A DNA stretch of 64,000 bases from Tiliqua scincoides (GCF_035046505.1 NC_089826.1:11018254-11082253), one strand, 5' to 3'; positions 1-10,408 are shown, counted from the stretch's first letter. Numbers and translations: made by a program. The notes: generated by a model from the letters alone, not told the origin.

Positions 1-345
1 GTATTCCAGGGTCCAAAATTCAGTGGGACCACAAAGCTGAAAAAGCTCTTGAAAATGAAAGAGTGAAAATTTTGTGGGATTTTCATACACACAACAGCCT
101 AGATCTGACAACTGCTGAATAGAAACCGATCTGGATAGCAGATGTGGCCATCCCTGGCAATTCCTGGAACTGAAGAGAAAGAACAGGAAAAATATCATGA
201 AATAGAAAAATGTGCAAATTGAGGTTGAACGCCTGTGGTAGAAAAAGGCTAAAATGGTAGCAATCATTGTTGGTGCGCTAGGCTCATTACTTGAAGAATG
301 CCTGCGCATCCTGCGTGTAAATGAAATCCAACTACAGAAAGCAAT
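1..345 (+). mobile_element. Decayed LINE C-terminus with restriction-like endonuclease traces
   Basis: Broken reading frames on the plus strand give short peptides typical of the C-terminal part of non-LTR retrotransposons with a restriction-like endonuclease (R4/Dong-like): VKILWDF near 64-84, VAIPGNS near 147-167, EKEQEKYHEIEK near 175-215 and MVAIIVGALGS at 254-286. In intact relatives these flank and follow the RPD...D endonuclease motif. Here the RPD block is mutated beyond recognition and the frame changes several times, so this is a dead remnant. The sequence is interrupted at about 349 by a short inverted-repeat element and may resume briefly near 813-833 (VLGRTQ). The family call rests on remembered peptide patterns, not on an alignment. 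Confidence 0.5.
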
Positions 346-348
346 CAG

Positions 349-767
349 TCAGCCCAATCCTGAGCTTCCCAGCCCCCAAGGCTGCAGCGGTGCTAAAATG
401 GCTACTGCTGGGAAGCAGTTGTGGAGCTCCCTTACCCCGTGTAACGGGCAGGTGGCCCCAATGGGTCTCCTTGGATCTGTGCCCACTATTGACCCGTGTC
501 GGGTCTCCTGGACCTGGAGGGGGATCAGGATATGGTGGTAGGGTCCGCTGCCATCTCCACCACCTCCCACCCCATTCCCTCCCTGCATGCCTTCCCTCAC
601 CTTCTCCCCACCCAAGAATGCCTCCAGCGCACTGATCCAGCACGGGCTTCCGATGAGCCAGCTCCGGTTCTGGGCTAGCACTTATTGTCGCAGGTTTGCC
701 TTATGGCATGTTTGCAACCGTGCGCAGCGGTGGTGGGCCGCAGGAGCCTGTCAGGATCAGGCTCTTA
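349..767. mobile_element. Short nonautonomous element with 'cccaatcctga' ends (family 1)
   Basis: The segment opens with 'cagcccaatcctgagc' and closes with 'tcaggatcaggctctt', which are imperfect inverted complements of each other. Its interior (GC-rich, 'gggtctccttgga', 'cctggagggggat') is shared with segments at about 6,290-6,722 and, on the other strand, 61,611-62,132. It holds no coding capacity. Three related copies with similar termini mark it as an interspersed MITE-like family of unknown superfamily. It interrupts the LINE remnant at the start of the window. Confidence 0.5.
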
Positions 768-1010
768 GTTGGATCAACGCACAAATATACAAAAATAACT
801 GGAAATATCCCAGGTCCTTGGGAAGAACTCAATATTAACCAGGCCAAATCTGGCCCTCAGCACCTGGAAACTTGAGCACAAGAATTATCATCATAATAAT
901 TTTGTACCAGTTTAATTAGCTTCCTCCACAGAATTCTGGGAATAGAAGTGTGATGAGAATACTTAGAATTCTTTGCTAGGCAATACTAGCCCACCATTAC
1001 AGACCTACAA

Positions 1011-1187
1011 TTTCAAGGGTGCAGCAACTGTTACCCTGTACATGCCCAATCTGGTCTGATCTTGGAAGCTAAGCAGGGTCAGGCCTGGTTAGTACTTGGA
1101 TGGGACACCACTTGGGAATACCGGGTGCTGTAGGCTTACACCGTAGTCTTTCGAGACTGAAGGTTGCCAACCAAGTTTCAAGGGTGC
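1011..1187 (+). mobile_element. 5S rRNA-headed SINE with 12-bp target duplication
   Basis: The body at 1,021-1,175 matches the 3' two thirds of vertebrate 5S rRNA, including 'ggaagctaagcagggtc', 'ggttagtacttggatggga' and 'ataccgggtgctgtaggctt', so the internal pol III promoter region is present. It then continues into the tail 'taccatagtc...gttgccaac' that 5S rRNA lacks. The duplication 'tttcaagggtgc' at 1,011-1,022 and again at 1,176-1,187 proves insertion as a unit. The head is variant A ('gcagcaactgttaccctg'). This is a SINE, not a 5S gene: the true 5S 5' end is missing and there is no T-run terminator after the 5S part. Confidence 0.93.
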
Positions 1188-3344
1188 TCTAGGAAGAGGG
1201 AAAAATGACCATTAAGCCTACTGATTGGGAATTAGCTTCGCTTATTTCTGAGCTTGCTTGCTTGGCACCCTCAAACTCCGCCCCTTACCCACAAATCCCC
1301 AAACCCCTGCCCTTTTTCTTTCACTTCTTATACTGGACTGCAGTGGTGGTTTGGCTCCTGCTTTGGAAATAGCAGCAATAATGGCGAGGTGCAGCAAGAG
1401 ACATGGAGAAGGATAGCACAATGTCTGTGGTCCTTGGAGGAATGATATTTCCCAAGGGCAGTTGAGGCTTTGTGTTCTAGAATGCTGCTGTGTAGAATAG
1501 CAGGCCAGAAAAAAGGAGAAAAGTGATTCTATTTCTCATGGCTGCCTTACCAGCCAGATAAGTGGAAGGAGAAGGTGTTCAGGAGGAACTGGCTGAAGAG
1601 GAATGTTCACAGTGCATTTTAGGCAGGTATTACAAGCCCCCAAGCTTCTTCCAAGCCCAGAGCCAGAAATATCAGCTCGGCAACATCTAACATAAAGATT
1701 TCATAATGCCCAGGTGGAGCGATGAGTTGAGGAGGCAGACCTGAAAGGAGTGGAGGCAAATGACAGTCAATCCCAGCTGAGTTGATGGAAGGGGACTTGT
1801 TGTCTCTCCTCTCCCTCTGAAGCAGTCAAATTAAGTCTTGGAAGGTTAAGACTGGCAGGGGGAAGAACTACAGTATGGGCTTGTAGCGATGGACAGGCAC
1901 TGAGCTTTGAGATGTCTTTGCATATTTGGCAATCTGGCAGGCACACCTGCGACTGCGCACACGCTTTGTTGATATGTTGAGTGTTGAAAAGCCAGTGCTC
2001 TGGAAAATAGTAGAAGGTTATAGAAAGAGCTAGCCTTGAAGATGTTATGAAGAAATCATATCTATGGAATGTGTTTGCGGTTAAGCTAGAGAGCCGGCTG
2101 GTTACAGCCAGTATGAATCTCAGCATTCTCTTTTAATTTTCCCTATTACGTAGCCTTATATCATGTGTTTTGAGACTTAATAAAAAGCTGGGTCAGGAGC
2201 CGGGAGAGACACACTTCTCCCTTGCTTTCGTTCCTCCTCCTGCTTCCAGCCGTTCTGCACCCCTTTGAAACCTGTGTCTGTCATCTGATTCTTCGCCATG
2301 GCTTCTCTGCCACACCAAAGCAGCATCTCGAGCTGCTTCCCAAGTAGCACTAAAATGCTACATGGGCTCTTCCTGGAACATCTCAAGCACTGCAATGACT
2401 CCCGCCCAGCCAGAGCAAAATAAGAGTCCACTCTTGGTCGACAGGAAGGCAGCAGAAATATTCTGACGATCATCAGTATGAGGTTTCCCAGCATAATACA
2501 TGTCAACTTCCTTTAACCTGCTCACCTGCTTTTTTTTGCTAGCTCTTGCAAGGGTTGCCGCATTCTTCCACAAACAGTGGACTGTTGAGTTGAAGAAAGT
2601 GACAAAGTGAAGTGACCACTTTATTTGTCTGATGTCTGGCATGATTGAGGTTCTGCTGGTCGCCCAATCCCATGCATATGTATAAGTTCTGTTCCATATG
2701 CTAAAGGATTTTTTTTGGGGGGGGGGGGGAAGTGGAATACATAATGGATTTTAAGGGTGAATTTTGCAATATGTTGCTAACTGTTGAGACAATGTACTAA
2801 TTCATATGATGTTTACTGCCTTGAGAAAGTAAAAATATGGTGTTTAATTCTCAAGTTCCCTGAAGGCTGGCAAAGAGTTAGTGATGCGTTTTAATTACGA
2901 CTAAGGAAAACATCCCAGGAGTGTTCTATAAATTTTCTACGCAGCTACTCTTTGAAGGAGAAAAATTGTACTGGGGGGGGGGAAAAAAAACCCTCTATGG
3001 CTTCAATGAACTGCAGCTAAACCAGACTTCTGCTATTAAAATGGAAAAGTGTCAAACTCAGTTATGTGTCAAGTTAAATGCTCCTGAATCTCATGAGTCA
3101 ATAGAAAGCAATTCTAATCCTCAGAGTAGATATTCAAAGTCCAGGTTCCTCGAAGCTCTGCAAGGATTATCAGCTTTTTACAACACCAGACAGCGAGGGA
3201 CGGAGTTCAGGAACTGCCTCCTAGGGCAATAAACAAGGCCCAGTCAAGCCGTGTATAAATATTCTCTCTTAAATGTAGGATAGAAAAGAGTAGAACAAGT
3301 GGAGAAAGTGGCACAAGGAGTATTCATAGAAGAGCAGTTCTCTT
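1188..3344. other. No recognised gene or repeat
   Basis: About 2.1 kb in which I see no convincing coding frame, RNA gene or named repeat. There is a G-run near 2,718-2,731 and another near 2,973-2,980. Frames of up to 119 codons occur but have no family-like features. Confidence 0.5.
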
Positions 3345-3425
3345 TATTGATTGATTGATTTTATTTTATTTACTACATTTATATCCTGCCTTTCTCCCCG
3401 AAAAGACCCAAGGCGGCTTACAACA
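3345..3425 (-). repeat. Reverse-oriented SINE/LINE 3' tail fragment
   Basis: A run of 'tttattga/tttatttta' leads into 'ctgcctttctccccg' and 'acccaaggcggctta'. Read on the minus strand this is the common reptile tail 'gccgccttgggt...ggcaggatataaat' plus an A/T-rich end. Only the tail is recognisable, so the parent element is not assigned. Confidence 0.55.
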
Positions 3426-3789
3426 ATAATTCTCTTCTGATGTGGAATGATCGATCCAACCAGCAAACCAAATGTATCCAAATCTGCCAGGGAGGAGGTG
3501 TAGCTGCTGCCAACTGGGCTGGATGATACTTGGCTAGATAGATCAATGGTTGTACAGTATGAGGTCATTTCCTGTGATTAGTATAAGGGGAAGTGGTCTC
3601 TGTCCTTTCACTTTTTCAGCCTGTGAACTGATTGTCCTCCATCCCAGATGTTCAAATACTCCTCAGGCTTGGAGAAGAGACCCAGCACCAACTCTCATAC
3701 TTTCTTCGTATCACCTCCCAAGCTAAGCTCTGCTAAGCTCGTGTGGTTCTACACCACATGGAGGCATTTCAACATAGAACAGCCCCATG

Positions 3790-3990
3790 GGTGCAGTCCT
3801 AACCCCTTATGTCAGTGCTTTCCAGCACTGGCATAGTGGTGCCAATGGGACATGTGCTGCATCTTGCAGTTGGGTGTCACTCACGGAGGCCTCCTCAAAG
3901 TAAAGGGAATGTTTGTTCTCTTGCCTTGGAGCTGCATTGCCCTTATGTCAGTGATGGAAAGCACTGACATAAGGGGTTAGGATTGCGCCC
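3790..3990. mobile_element. Short palindromic DNA element with ~38-bp inverted ends (family 2)
   Basis: The left end (gtgcagtcctaacccctta, continuing through 'tgtcagtgctttccagcac') is nearly the exact inverse of the right end ('gacataaggggttaggattg', 3,966-3,985). The interior carries 'aggcctcctcaaagtaaa' and 'ggagctgcattgccctta', which recur in the element broken at 15,291/17,613 and near 27,170. It has no coding capacity. The structure is that of a MITE. No clear target duplication was found, so the superfamily stays open. Confidence 0.7.
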
Positions 3991-4184
3991 TGTGACACCT
4001 ATTTATGTGCCACTTTTTCCCATTTTGAAACTGAGGACCCAATCTTATGCTTGCCACAAGATATAGCAACTCCAAAACAGGTGCCACTGTACCCTATTGC
4101 CATAGCAGCAGCTGGGGTCTTCTCGGGGTAAGGGAAGACTCCAGTGGCCCTGATGGGTCTTCTTGGTTCTGTGCTATTTAGCTG

Positions 4185-4334
4185 GTGCAGAAAGTGGTTG
4201 GCAACCTTCAGTCTCGAAAGACTATGGTATAAATCTACAGCACCTGGTATTCCCAGGCGGTCTCCCATCCAAGTACTAACCAGGCCTGACCCTGCTTAGC
4301 TTTTGAGATCAGACAAGATCAGGCATGTGCAGAA
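4185..4334 (-). mobile_element. 5S rRNA-headed SINE, head-truncated
   Basis: On the minus strand the order is 'gcctgatcttgtctgatc', the 5S core, then the shared tail ending 'gttgccaac' next to position 4,196. The 5S head is cut at 'gcacatgcc'. The octamer 'gtgcagaa' lies at 4,185-4,192 and at 4,327-4,334 and may be the target duplication, though it partly overlaps SINE sequence. The flanking segment 4,031-4,190 ('gacccaatcttatgc...') resembles the short inverted-repeat families described in this window and may be the host element it entered. Confidence 0.88.
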
Positions 4335-5633
4335 CTGAGAAGACATAAGTAGGTCTCTGAAGCTTGGGAAAGAGGATTGGATTTATGGCAGCCTCTGCCA
4401 CTGTCCCGGCCCCCTCTCAGGTCTGAACCACCCTCCAGCCCGCCCTTCCTCACCCAGTTACTTAACTATGGCTGGATTGTTCCTTAACAAAATGAGTAAA
4501 ACGGGAGCATTCAAAAATAAATTAGACGACGTTTCATGAGAGCAAGGGGACACTGTTCTCCTAGAGTTCTTTGCCATTCAGGATGACTGCTATGGTGATG
4601 ATTCTGTCCACTGCGAGTGCTTGTTTTCACATTGACTCTGTAGGATCCAGTAGACATTATAATATGGAAATCTGATATCAGCCATTTGCAGTACAGTATA
4701 TTAAAAGAAATACAGCAATCTGAGTACCCTGAAGGGCTGCCAACAGAGATAAATATTATGGTACACTTCAAACAGTCAAATAAAACTTTGCCTGCATTGT
4801 GCCATTCTTAGCGAAATATGCTTGGTGAGGGAAAAATTATCCTTCTTTTGAAACATTGAAACTTGATCAGTTGGATATATTTTGCCTATGAGAAAAGGAT
4901 TGGAAGCCAGTAGGTAGGGGATGTGATATTTAGGGAGAATTTACATGATATTTGTATCCATTGTGCGATTAGAGCTCAGCGTGAGTGCATCTGTGTTTTC
5001 TCCATAAGGCAAGCCCCTATGGAGGGTATCGTTCACGTGCCGAGAGTGAAAAATACAATAGCACAGTGCCCTGCTTGGCTCCACTGAGTATCACCACTGC
5101 CCTTCCCACATATGCTTGTAGGGGCCAGGGGGGTGCACCAGGCGTCACTCAGAACTTGAAGGTGAAAATCAATCCAATTGCAGTACAACTTGCGCAGTGT
5201 GTGGCTTGAATATGTGCAGTAATGCAGACCTTCACTAGGGTTGCCAACCCACCCTCCAGATTCGACCTGGAATCAGTATCAGTCTCCCACTAAGTAATCC
5301 TGGAGATTTTTTTTACCAGGGCCTCTTTGGCTTAATGAAATTCTGCCGTGCGTGGAGGAAAAAAACATTTTCAGGAAACATTTCAGGCAGATTTGGCACC
5401 CCTAACCCCTACCCCGCCATGAGCTGTTAGCAGAGCTGAGGAATTAAAGCAGTCCAACACACTGCAAACTGACTTTTGTTAAGAGCTTTACTGGATTGTA
5501 GAGAGAGCTGCAGCCATTAATACACAAGGAAGAAAACAAGACAGGGGAAAAAATGCCAAAAGACAAATCTAGTAGGCAAGAGCAACCCAGAAGACTTTGA
5601 AGTACAACAAACTCCCCTACTTGTGGCTGGAAA
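4335..5633. other. No recognised gene; one repeat-like patch
   Basis: No coding, RNA or clear mobile feature. The patch 5,235-5,310 ('gggttgccaacccaccctcc') resembles a widespread reptile repeat motif but is too short to assign. Confidence 0.4.
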
Positions 5634-6119
5634 CATTTACACACACAGCAACTGTTACCCTGCACATGCCTAATCTCATCTGATCTTGGAAGCTAAGCAG
5701 GGTCAGGCCTGGTTAGTACTTGGATGGGAGACCGCCTGGGAATAGCGGGTGCTGTAGGCTTCTACCATAGTCTTTCCAGACTGAAGGTTGCCAACCATCT
5801 TCCTATACTGAACACTATCTCCCGATCTTGTCTGATCTCTGAAGCTAAGCAGGGTCAGGCCTGGTTAGTACTTGGATGGGAGACCACCTGGGAATACCGG
5901 GTGCTGTAGGCTTATACCATAGTCTTTCGAGACTGGAGGTTGCCAACCATCTCCCTTTACTGAACACTATCTCCCGATCTTGTCTGATCTTGGAAGCTAA
6001 GCAGGGTCAGGCCTGGTTAGTACTTGGATGGGAGACCGCCTGGGAATACCTGGTGCTGAAGGCTTATACCATAGTCTTTGGTATGGAGACTGAAGGTTGC
6101 CAACCATTCATTTACACAC
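5634..6119 (+). mobile_element. Trimeric 5S-headed SINE array inside one target duplication
   Basis: Three head-to-tail units lie at 5,647-5,796, 5,797-5,948 and 5,949-6,105. Each has the 5S core followed by the full shared tail. Unit 1 has head variant A ('agcaactgttaccctgcac'); units 2 and 3 have variant B ('cctatactgaacactatctc' and close copy). The direct repeat 'catttacacac' lies at 5,634-5,644 and at 6,109-6,119, outside the whole array. Unit 3 has extra bases in the hairpin loop of its tail. The array either inserted as a trimer or grew after insertion; the mixed heads argue against simple duplication of unit 1. Confidence 0.92.
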
Positions 6120-6145
6120 CCACACTTTTATTGTGTAACTCTAGT

Positions 6146-6290
6146 CAGTGGCATAGCTGGGGGTGGCAACGTGGTAAGTACTGCAGGAGCCACAAGATGC
6201 CGTGTAAACGGCCCCTCCCACTTGCCATTGGAGCCATTCTAGGCAGTGATGCAATGCACAGGAGAAGGCTACCATGGCATTCCAAGGGGC
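6146..6290 (+). mobile_element. Partial hAT-like palindromic MITE (same family as 58,035)
   Basis: Begins 'cagtggcatagctgggggtg' and shares the following 'taagtactgcagg...tgcc' and 'cggcccctcccactt' with the complete copy at 58,035-58,287. The right inverted end is missing; the sequence runs instead into family 1 material from about 6,290. This is a truncated copy. Confidence 0.6.
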
Positions 6291-6722
6291 TTGAAGTCTC
6301 CTCGGAGTAAAGGAGCTTACGCTCCCTCACCTCATGTAGCAAACAGGTCACCCTGATGGGTCTCCTTGGAACTGCACCCGTTACTGAGCTGCACAGATTC
6401 CAGGAAACCTGGGTCAGGTCCCCTAGGCCTGGAGGGGGGTTTGGATATGGCAGCCACCATCTCTGCTCCCTGCCATGTGTTCTCTGTGCCCTTCCCTGCC
6501 CCAGAACGCCTCCCTCCCCACCCCTACTTACCTCTCCGCCAGCCAGTACTTGTGCAGAGCTTCAGGTGCTGTTTGACTGGCCTGTGCTAGCACAGCGAGG
6601 GCTTGTGCTGTGCCAGCTCTAGTGCCCACCTGGTGCAGACTGTCACAGGCGTGCCTTACGGAACATTTGTAACAAGGCGTGCCAGAGCTGGGTCGGTGCG
6701 CAGGCCATTGGATCGGGCCCTA
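6290..6722 (+). mobile_element. Partial copy of short element family 1
   Basis: Shares 'gggtctccttgga', 'cctggaggggggtt', 'atggcagccacc' and the downstream order with 349-767. It ends near 'ggatcgggccctaagg', the expected inverted terminus. The 5' end is replaced by the hAT-like fragment at 6,146, so the composite probably reflects one insertion into another. Confidence 0.5.
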
Positions 6723-7884
6723 AGGCTGCCTGTAACTTACGGATTACAGAGAACTGTCTGAACCTCAACAGTCCTCTCTATTTTCAAAAGTTAATGACAA
6801 TTATCCCAGCCGACGATATCCAGACAATAGCCTTTCCCCCCCCCCCCACATCCATCACACTCCAGGCGACTTGCCGGCTTATACTTTGTGATGGGACGGT
6901 GAGCAATATACACAAACGCATACGCCTGGGTTGCAAATCAATTCCACGGCAAAGTGGAAATAACTCTTGTACCAATAAGACCACCGGAGAAAAGAAAATA
7001 CCCTTCTCTGAATTTTCAACTGGCAGATAGAAAGAGGAGCCATCAATCATGCTGGAAAACTCCCATTACAGAGAGTTGTTCTTTAAGGCAGACCAGATGA
7101 AATCGAACCAGACCAGAATATGTAAAGACCTTTTCTTTTGATTATTGGGGAATCTCCTTTCTTTTCTCTCTCTCTCTCTCTCCTACCCTTCCTGCTTTTA
7201 GATGTGAACCAGTAGCCTGGCAAAAGCGTGTGCCGATGGCTAAATTTACTGTCAAAATGACTAATTAATCACTTCACAAATGGCTATTAATCATACATTA
7301 ATGAGATATTCGCTTTGCTTTGGGCAGCGCAGATTCGGTGGTGATCCTCTCTCCTTGGTACTCTGAGCAAGCTAAAAGCATGCAGGACTCCATTAATCTT
7401 AGAACAGCATGGGGGGCTTAGAAGTGCCCCTGGGCTGAAAAGAAGCAAATAGCTCAGACATTTAAACTGTCCATATTTCACTGTGTAAATCTAGAGGCAT
7501 TTAATCATTCCTCCAAGCCGCTGTTTTCTTCTTTTCCTTTCACAAACTTGTGACTGGGCCTCCTCCGTACGTTGCGTGAGGGCAGGCATGGGTACATAGA
7601 GATAAAGAAGGACCTGGAATATATATATTTTCAATTTTAGCTCATTAAAAATAAGCACATAAACAGGTTGAAATCCTGTTTCTAATGGTATGCTAAGAGC
7701 AGTTTACGGAAAACGTTGACCACCATTTCTATAAAGCCACATAGAAGGTACAGCAAAACGAACATAATTCCCTTGCTGAATCAGACGGTGTAAGTTCATT
7801 TATTTCAGAACTTTGACTCCACAAACAAGGATCCCTTGGAACATCACAAGCATGGTGTGAGGAGGGTAGCCTTTCCTTGATAAT
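6723..7884. other. Repeat-free stretch; candidate conserved noncoding DNA at 7,060-7,345
   Basis: No gene. A C-run lies near 6,836-6,847 and a short CT run at about 7,164-7,182. The part around 7,060-7,345 is free of recognised repeats and rich in homeodomain-style cores ('gactaattaatcac', 'ctattaatcatacattaatg'). That is the look of a conserved regulatory element, but no alignment was possible, so this is a guess from style. Confidence 0.25.
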
Positions 7885-8036
7885 TGGTTGGCAACCTTCA
7901 CTCTCGAAAGACTATGGTATAAGCCTACAGCACCCGGTATTCCCAAGCGGTCTCCCATCCAAGTACTAACCGGGCCTGACCCTGCTTAGCTTCCAAGATC
8001 AGATGAGTTCAGGCACATGCAGGGTAACAGTTGCTG
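7885..8036 (-). mobile_element. 5S rRNA-headed SINE
   Basis: Full-length minus-strand copy. It has variant A head ('gcagcaactgttaccctgca' complement at 8,017-8,036), complete 5S core and shared tail at the low-coordinate end. One change in the tail weakens the hairpin stem (AGTCT/AGAGT). It abuts a hAT-like element starting near 8,040. No clear target duplication was found. Confidence 0.9.
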
Positions 8037-8039
8037 CTT

Positions 8040-8487
8040 TCAGCACTAGCATAGCTAAGAGGGGGCTGAGGGGGTACAAGCCCTTGGGTACCATGTCTGA
8101 GAGGGTGTTTAGCCATGGGTACCTTAAAAAGTCATTGCACCCCTGCCAGGCCTCAGAGAGTCCTCTGGAGGTCTCTGAAAGGCACTTCCAGTTTTCGGCA
8201 AAACTGGAAACCTTCTGAGGCTTGGCGGCGGCACAACGAATTTTTAAGGTATCCTTGGCTAGACACCTCCCATATGACACTGTTACCTTCCTGCTGGGCC
8301 TTGACTCTCAGAGGCCTCCGAAAAGCACTGCAGGTTTTTTTTTCCTGAAAACTGGAAATACCTGTCAAAGGCCCTCTAAGAGGCCTTCTGAGGTCTGGTT
8401 ACGGTGCACCAGTGACCACTGTTGTATGCGGGGATTGTTAAAAAATTTTGTGCCCCCAGATGCCCTAGCTACACCACTGACTCTGAG
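8040..8487. mobile_element. hAT-like MITE with palindromic interior
   Basis: The right end 'gccctagctacaccactg' is the inverse of 'cagtggtgtagctagggc'. The left end near 8,042 ('cagcactagcatagctaaga') is a degraded version of the same motif. Inside, 'ggcctcagagagtcc...cttccagttttc' and 'ctcagaggcctccgaaaag...gaaaactgg' are inverted relatives, so most of the element is a weak palindrome. No clean target duplication remains. Confidence 0.6.
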
Positions 8488-8575
8488 CATATAGTAATCA
8501 GAACTCCACCTATGTAATAGCGGAAGATAAGGCAATGCAGAAAACGATGGTGGAAGATTCACCGTGTTCTCAGCT

Positions 8576-8725
8576 CAGTGGCGTCACTAGGGTTTGCGTC
8601 ACCCAGTATGGAAGGCCAGCACGACAGTTCCATAATGGACCTCCTCCCATGCAGTGGGTGTGCCAATACCCCAGGCAGTGGGTGTGGTGATGCACCATTG
8701 GCTTGGTCGTTTTGAACTGGTTTTA
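8576..8725 (+). mobile_element. 5' fragment of a hAT element (CAGTGGCRTCACTAGGG family)
   Basis: Starts 'cagtggcgtcactagggttt' and continues with 'gacctcctcccatgcagtgg' and 'gtggtgatgcaccattg', matching the start of the copy at 20,845. It breaks off near 8,725, before the 'ctataacttttgatagaat' block present in other copies. Confidence 0.72.
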
Positions 8726-9356
8726 TCCCCAGTCAGGAGTTGTGCCTATATGTGTGTGTTTTTTTGGGGGGAGGGGGGGGATGGGAGCATGCTGGCCAGC
8801 TGTTCCCCCTATGCTGATATGCCTGTTTGCCACACCCTGGGGGTACCTGTGCCTTTAGTTTTTGTCTGCAGTCATCAACACTGAGAGCACAGGGACTTTC
8901 TCTATACACTTTCAGACAAAATCTGAAATTTCCTTGGTCTTGCCTTCATCCCGCTTCAAAGAGTGGGTTCCTCTTTTTCCATGCCTACTGTATATTTTCT
9001 CTTTGTTAGGCAAAAAGGCATTCTTGTTTTCTGCAGTGCTTTCTCTTTGCATGTCCGCAGACTGACAAAAAGGATAAATTATTCAGCGCACAATTCGGAT
9101 GCTGACTCACAGCTCAGGCTTATTTTTTTAGGCCTGGTTTTCATTAACTTCTCCTTTAATAGCCAAATCTGCCGTCAAGTGAAAATGTCCCTAGAAATTG
9201 CCCCGGCTCCAGTCAGAGGCCTCTCAGCTTTTAATTCCATTTTGATAAATACGGTTCTGAGGTCAGCAGGAGTAGGATGAAAATACAGTCTGTGTTTAGT
9301 CAGAATAAAAAAATTTAAAAGGTTAATCTGTAATAATTGAGCCAGCATTGGGTAGT
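8726..9356. other. No gene; candidate conserved stretch 9,060-9,260
   Basis: A G-run lies at 8,765-8,780. The segment 9,060-9,260 is repeat-free and contains AT-rich homeobox-like cores ('aaggataaattattc', 'ctcagcttttaattcc'). Regulatory function is inferred from style only. Confidence 0.22.
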
Positions 9357-9433
9357 GGCTAGAGCAGGGGTGTCAAACTTATTTCATACAGCGGGCCGAA
9401 TAGCATTCATGATGCCTGCTGAGGGCCAAAGAA

Positions 9434-9561
9434 TGGTTGGCAGCCTTCAGTCTCGAAAGACTATGGTATAAGCCTACAGCACCCGGTATTCCCAGGCGGT
9501 CTCCCATCCAAGTACTAACCAGGCCTGACCCTGCTTAGCTTCCGAGATCAGACAAGATTGG
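9434..9561 (-). mobile_element. 5S rRNA-headed SINE nested in the hAT element
   Basis: The shared tail ('tggttggcagcc' side) and 5S core are intact; the head is cut at 'gccaatcttgtctgatc'. Because it sits between the two ends of the hAT, the SINE inserted after the hAT did. Target duplication unclear. Confidence 0.88.
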
Positions 9562-9675
9562 CATCTTATACTGAGTCCCCATTGGTCCAAAAGTGATGTC
9601 ATTAATCAGGATGTGATGTCATTAAGCAGGTCATGACCAGATATAAGTACTTTTTTCTGACTTAGGAACTTATTG

Positions 9676-9870
9676 GATTCAAACGACAGAAAAGAAAATC
9701 TTGACCATATATTCAAGATATTGGAGAGCCTTATCACAATAGATTCAAACGACAGAAAAGAAAATCTTGACCATATATTCAAGATATGGGAGAGCCTTAT
9801 CACAATAGATTCAAACGACAGAAAAGAAAATCTTGACCATATATTCAAGATATGGGAGAGCCTTATCACA
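9676..9870 (+). repeat. Three-unit 66-bp tandem repeat, open as a 22-codon repeat
   Basis: Unit starts fall at 9,676, 9,742 and 9,808, each beginning 'gattcaaacgacagaaaag'. The units are nearly identical. Because 66 is a multiple of three, one plus-strand frame reads through all units as repeated peptides of the form DSNDRKENLDHIFKI-W/L-ESLIT. No start, domain or homologue was recognised, so translation is not claimed. Near-identity suggests recent expansion. Confidence 0.9.
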
Positions 9871-10318
9871 CAGGCTGTCCTTTCATCAGAACAACTCAGC
9901 AGCTGATGGTGGTGCTGGAGCAGCCCAACTATACTGCACGCTGAATAAAGAGTTTCCATCTGGCCCATGGACCTTATGTTTTGACACCCCTGGGCTAGAG
10001 CATTGAAGTAAGACACTCAAGAGCCAGGTTCAGATCCCTACTCCTCTCCTGGTGACCTTGGACTATTCACCATCTCAGGGCCTAAGCCAGGTGTCAGCAA
10101 CTTTTTGGGTGAAACGGCTGGATGTTCGGTGATGATGTCATTGCCAAACTTTCAGATTGTCGACCTCCCGGAAGCAGCTGTGTGGAGTTCAGCATGGGAG
10201 GCAAAGTCTCCCACCGGATTTCCCATGCACAGGGCAGGGCATAGGGACTCTGCAAGCCTGGGCAGTCAGCTCTTCTATGCCCTCTCCAGTGTGCAGCACA
10301 TTGGGCAGGAGGCTTTGG

Positions 10319-10408
10319 GCACAATCCTATACATGTCTACTCAGAAGTAAGTCCTCTTGTGTTTAATGGGGTTTACTCCCAGGAAAGTGTGTATAGGATT
10401 GTAGCCTT
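10319..10408. repeat. ~85-bp inverted-ended repeat ('aatcctatacat' motif)
   Basis: Runs from 'gcacaatcctatacatgtct' through 'cagaagtaagtcc' and 'gtttactcccaggaa' to 'gtgtataggattgtagcc'; the outer 15 bases are inverted complements. The same motif occurs near 19,963-20,035, 23,340-23,430, 52,955-53,040, 53,925-53,985 (inside a hAT) and 55,000-55,130. It is either a tiny MITE or a building block of a larger element. Confidence 0.6.

Larger units (their letters stand above)
9357..10000 (+). mobile_element. Charlie-like hAT element with 66-bp tandem repeat and nested 5S SINE
   Basis: The element spans 9,365-9,992, from 'caggggtgtcaaactt' to 'ttttgacacccctg', a classic hAT-Charlie inverted terminus. 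The 8-bp duplication 'ggctagag' at 9,357-9,364 and 9,993-10,000 is perfect. The interior contains a minus-strand 5S SINE (about 9,434-9,561) and a three-unit tandem repeat (9,676-9,870). No transposase domain was recognised, so the copy is nonautonomous. Confidence 0.93.

Noticed and set aside
1021-1140. 5S rRNA gene
   Set aside because: The 5S-like part lacks the true 5' end and is followed by a SINE tail and, in many copies, target duplications. It is a SINE head, not an rRNA gene.
5634-6119. Tandem 5S rDNA cluster
   Set aside because: Each unit has the SINE tail and no spacer or T-run terminator typical of 5S repeats; one target duplication encloses all three.
6145-6722. Proline/cysteine-rich frames in GC-rich patches as exons
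   Set aside because: These patches are repeated elsewhere in the window as noncoding short elements (349-767; 61,611-62,132).
9676-9870. CRISPR-like array
   Set aside because: The units are contiguous with no spacers and lie in a eukaryotic DNA transposon.
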